Shown here: positions 4,529 through 6,291 of the stretch, piece after piece | How the letters are laid out: each line of letters begins with the position of its first letter | Numbering within the stretch: position 1 is the stretch's first letter | Assembly: GCA_007131745.1 (NCBI GenBank) | Contig: SLPX01000209.1 | Location: 1 to 6,291, forward strand | Origin: Myxococcales bacterium | GTDB taxonomy: Bacteria > Myxococcota > Polyangia > HGW-17 > SLPX01 | Direction: 5' to 3' | Length of the DNA stretch: 6,291 bases | Made by a program: the position numbers and the translations under genes | Notes under the pieces: model-generated | The model's input: the letters and a program-made list of their open reading frames with translations, nothing else | Database searches by the model: none | What the model was told of the DNA's origin: nothing

Positions 4529-6255
4529 TTCACCTCACGAATTTCAGTTTCCCAGCTTTCAATCGTTCGTGATTCCGGGTCGAAGATGATGCCGACCTGG
4601 ACGACGGGCAGTTTGCGGGAGAGGTATTTTTCCGCGTAGCCTCGTTCTTTAATCTGCTGAAGAGGGCTTTTGTCCCCTGATTTGTCGAGTTTTTTTACCT
4701 TGAATTCGAGAATCCAGGTGAATCGATCGGATTTGATGGTCATGTCTGCCCGGCCGCGGTTTGTTGTGTCCTCGGGGATGATTTCATAGCCGAGGGAGGC
4801 GAAGTAGGCGTAAACGATGCTTGCGTAGTAGCCCTCGTAACTGCCTATCGGGCTTTTTGTATGCCATGTGTACGGGATGGAAGCGAAGAACGGTTCCATT
4901 TCCTTGTGCAAAGCAGTGGAGTCACCTTGTTCGATGATTTGCCGCAGGGAGTGGTGGGGGACGACTGCGTCGGGACCGTTGAGCACTGTGAGCATGAGGC
5001 GGCTGAAAGCTTCGCGGACTTCTCGGTTGGGAAAGCCGAGGGTGTACCGGGTGCCGGTTTGTCCATTGCTCGAGACGGCCTTGACCGTAAGGTAACCGGT
5101 CTGAAAGAGAAGCGGTTCAGGTCGTTGGTTGTGTATTTCGCATGACCCCAGGATGTCGTCTCCCGCGTCCATTCCTTCCAGGTCGGGGAGGGTGCGGGGG
5201 GTTTTCCGCAGGATCTCGGTAAGAAACCAGGGGGTGCCGGTTTCAAACCACCATGCGCGGTATTCGGATTCTTCAAAGAGCAGAAGAATGTCGAACGGGT
5301 TGTAGACGGCTTCGCCCGTCCAGGAGTAGCCGTTGTACCATTCGCGGACCGTATCTTTGTCGAAGTTTTGGAGATGGTCGGCAAAGCAGGTTTCCAAATC
5401 CGATTGGGTATAGCCGCACAAGGTGGAGTAACGCCTGGAGAGGGTTATGTCGTGAAGATTGTTCAGGCCGGAGAATATGCCGGCCTTTGCGAACTTCGAG
5501 ACGCCGGTGAGCAGGACGAAACGAATGTGTTCGTCGAGAGGTTTTATGGCGCTGTAGAAGTCGCGGAGCCCATCCCTGATCTCCTCGGCGGAGTCGGGGT
5601 TCTTCAGGTTATCTGTTATGGGCTTATCGTATTCGTCGACAAGTATGACGACTTTTTCGTTGGTTTTCCGGGTGATTGCGGGAACAAGGTCCAAAAGGCG
5701 ATGTCCCGGGGAATTTGCATGAGCGCCGGATGGGGACGGAGCACCGGATGGATCGGATGGGGACGGAGCACCAGATGGATCGGATGGGGACGGAGCACCA
5801 GATGGGGACGGAGCACCGGATGGAGCGGATGGGGACGGAGCACCGGATTGGGACGGAGCGCCGGATGGATCGGATGGGGACGGAGCCGGGTCGTACTTGT
5901 TCTGCCAGGAGTCAATGATGCTATGAAGCCGGCTTTCCAATGCCGACCTGTCGGCTACCGTTCCGCCGGAGAAGTCTATGCGAAGAACCGGGCTTTTGCG
6001 CTCCCAGTTCCAGTTTGCTTCCTCGGATTCGAGAAACAAACCGGTGAAAAGATCTTTCCGGCCTGAAAATGCGCAGTCGAGTGTGTCTACAAGCAGACTC
6101 TTTCCAAACCTTCGGGGCCGGGAGAGAAAGTAGTACTTACCCCTTTCGACGAGTTCATGGATGAGAGGGGTCTTGTCGACGTAGATGTATCCGTTTCTTC
6201 TCATTTCAGAGAAGCTTTGTATGCCGATGGGCAGTTTTTGCGGAGTTGCGTTCAT
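4525..6255 (-). CDS. AAA-ATPase-like protein with C-terminal PD-(D/E)XK nuclease-like domain
   Basis: A 576-residue protein of the large AAA-ATPase-like plus PDDEXK_9 family (Pfam AAA-ATPase_like and PDDEXK_9), common in anaerobes and often present in many copies per genome; its function is not established, though a link to mobile or defence elements is often suspected. It starts with LPIGIQSFSEMRRNGYIYVD, then the P-loop SRPRRFGKS (45-53, Lys-52), Walker B VVILVDEYD (202-210) and a sensor-like FVLLTGVSKF (246-255). The C-terminal domain shows GRADMTI with Asp-504 and LEFKV with Glu-517 and Lys-519, the D-ExK core of the fold. Residues about 123-178 are a Gly-Ala-Pro-Ser linker encoded by a repeat array; without it the length is normal. 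ATG 6255 fits the family start, but there is no ribosome-binding site: a GTCCCCA repeat ends 8 bp upstream. Catalytic residues are intact, so the protein may work. Confidence 0.85.
   Translation of the reverse strand: MNATPQKLPIGIQSFSEMRRNGYIYVDKTPLIHELVERGKYYFLSRPRRFGKSLLVDTLDCAFSGRKDLFTGLFLESEEANWNWERKSPVLRIDFSGGTVADRSALESRLHSIIDSWQNKYDPAPSPSDPSGAPSQSGAPSPSAPSGAPSPSGAPSPSDPSGAPSPSDPSGAPSPSGAHANSPGHRLLDLVPAITRKTNEKVVILVDEYDKPITDNLKNPDSAEEIRDGLRDFYSAIKPLDEHIRFVLLTGVSKFAKAGIFSGLNNLHDITLSRRYSTLCGYTQSDLETCFADHLQNFDKDTVREWYNGYSWTGEAVYNPFDILLLFEESEYRAWWFETGTPWFLTEILRKTPRTLPDLEGMDAGDDILGSCEIHNQRPEPLLFQTGYLTVKAVSSNGQTGTRYTLGFPNREVREAFSRLMLTVLNGPDAVVPHHSLRQIIEQGDSTALHKEMEPFFASIPYTWHTKSPIGSYEGYYASIVYAYFASLGYEIIPEDTTNRGRADMTIKSDRFTWILEFKVKKLDKSGDKSPLQQIKERGYAEKYLSRKLPVVQVGIIFDPESRTIESWETEIREVK
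5721..5887. repeat. In-frame 18-bp repeat array inside the ATPase gene
   Basis: Seven units close to GGATGGGGACGGAGCACC start at 5728, 5755, 5782, 5800, 5827, 5845 and 5872 (the last incomplete), preceded by a partial unit GAGCGCC at 5721. Units abut or are separated by a 9-bp spacer, GGATGGATC or a one- to two-base variant. Every step is 18 or 27 bp, so the ATPase frame stays open and reads GAPSPS per unit and DPS per spacer. The 17-bp core GGATGGGGACGGAGCAC is shared with the downstream cluster at 4475-4491. Confidence 0.93.
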
Positions 6256-6263
6256 CTAAATGG

Positions 6264-6291
6264 CAAATTGTGGGGACCAAATTGTGGGGAC
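6264..6291. repeat. Upstream tandem repeat with the same TGGGGAC core
   Basis: Two perfect abutting 14-bp units, CAAATTGTGGGGAC, at 6264-6277 and 6278-6291; the second ends at the window edge, so more units may follow. Read on the gene strand they end 8 bp before the ATPase ATG and occupy the place where a ribosome-binding site would be expected. Confidence 0.8.

Noticed and set aside
5721..5887. CRISPR-like regular repeats
   Set aside because: Spacers are 0 or 9 bp and nearly identical to each other, the units are translated in frame, and no cas gene is present.
5368..6066. Plus-strand frames with MGTEHRM-type or GRSTG-type repeats
   Set aside because: They are antisense readings of the ATPase gene and its repeat array; the minus strand carries all catalytic motifs.

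Overview
This is a gene-poor accessory region of about 6.3 kb from an unidentified bacterium of moderate G+C. A lipobox-type lipoprotein, HicB, AbiEi and RelB/ParE families, and an AAA-ATPase-like/PD-(D/E)XK protein suggest a Gram-negative environmental lineage. Desulfobacterota or the Lentisphaerota/Kiritimatiellota group would fit, but nothing here fixes the taxon. There is no rRNA, tRNA, replication or housekeeping gene.

Left part (1-3400): a decayed cluster of toxin-antitoxin (TA) parts. A VapB-like antitoxin tail overlaps a VapC toxin cut off after 23 codons (plus strand). All the other recognisable genes lie on the minus strand. They are an AbiEi-type antitoxin without its AbiEii toxin, a short HicB-like protein without HicA, an apparently intact RelB/DinJ-ParE pair with a good promoter and a palindrome inside it, and a second HicB without HicA. 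A 78-bp direct repeat containing the leader and first codons of the second hicB occurs at 201-278 and 3320-3395. It therefore brackets most of the TA cluster, and its left copy sits next to the break in vapC. About 500 bp (1499-2000) and 450 bp (2660-3114) hold no convincing gene.

Right part (3464-6291): a 576-residue AAA-ATPase-like protein with a C-terminal PD-(D/E)XK nuclease-like domain. It overlaps by 4 bp (ATGA) a reading frame that ends in a lipoprotein-like protein with two membrane segments. A family of short repeats with a TGGGGAC core (GTCCCCA on the coding strand) appears at three places: just upstream of the ATPase start, in frame inside the ATPase gene, and just after its stop. 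The internal array has seven 18-bp units separated by 0 or 9 bp, so it never breaks the frame; it encodes a Gly-Ala-Pro-Ser linker between the two Walker motifs. The downstream array is read as a low-complexity stretch in front of the lipoprotein signal sequence, where no usable start codon is left. An 88-bp nested palindrome marks that junction.

The main points of interest are this frame-neutral repeat family spreading through and around one gene, and the collection of orphan antitoxins bounded by a duplicated hicB start. Function was inferred only from reading the translated sequence; no database search was possible.
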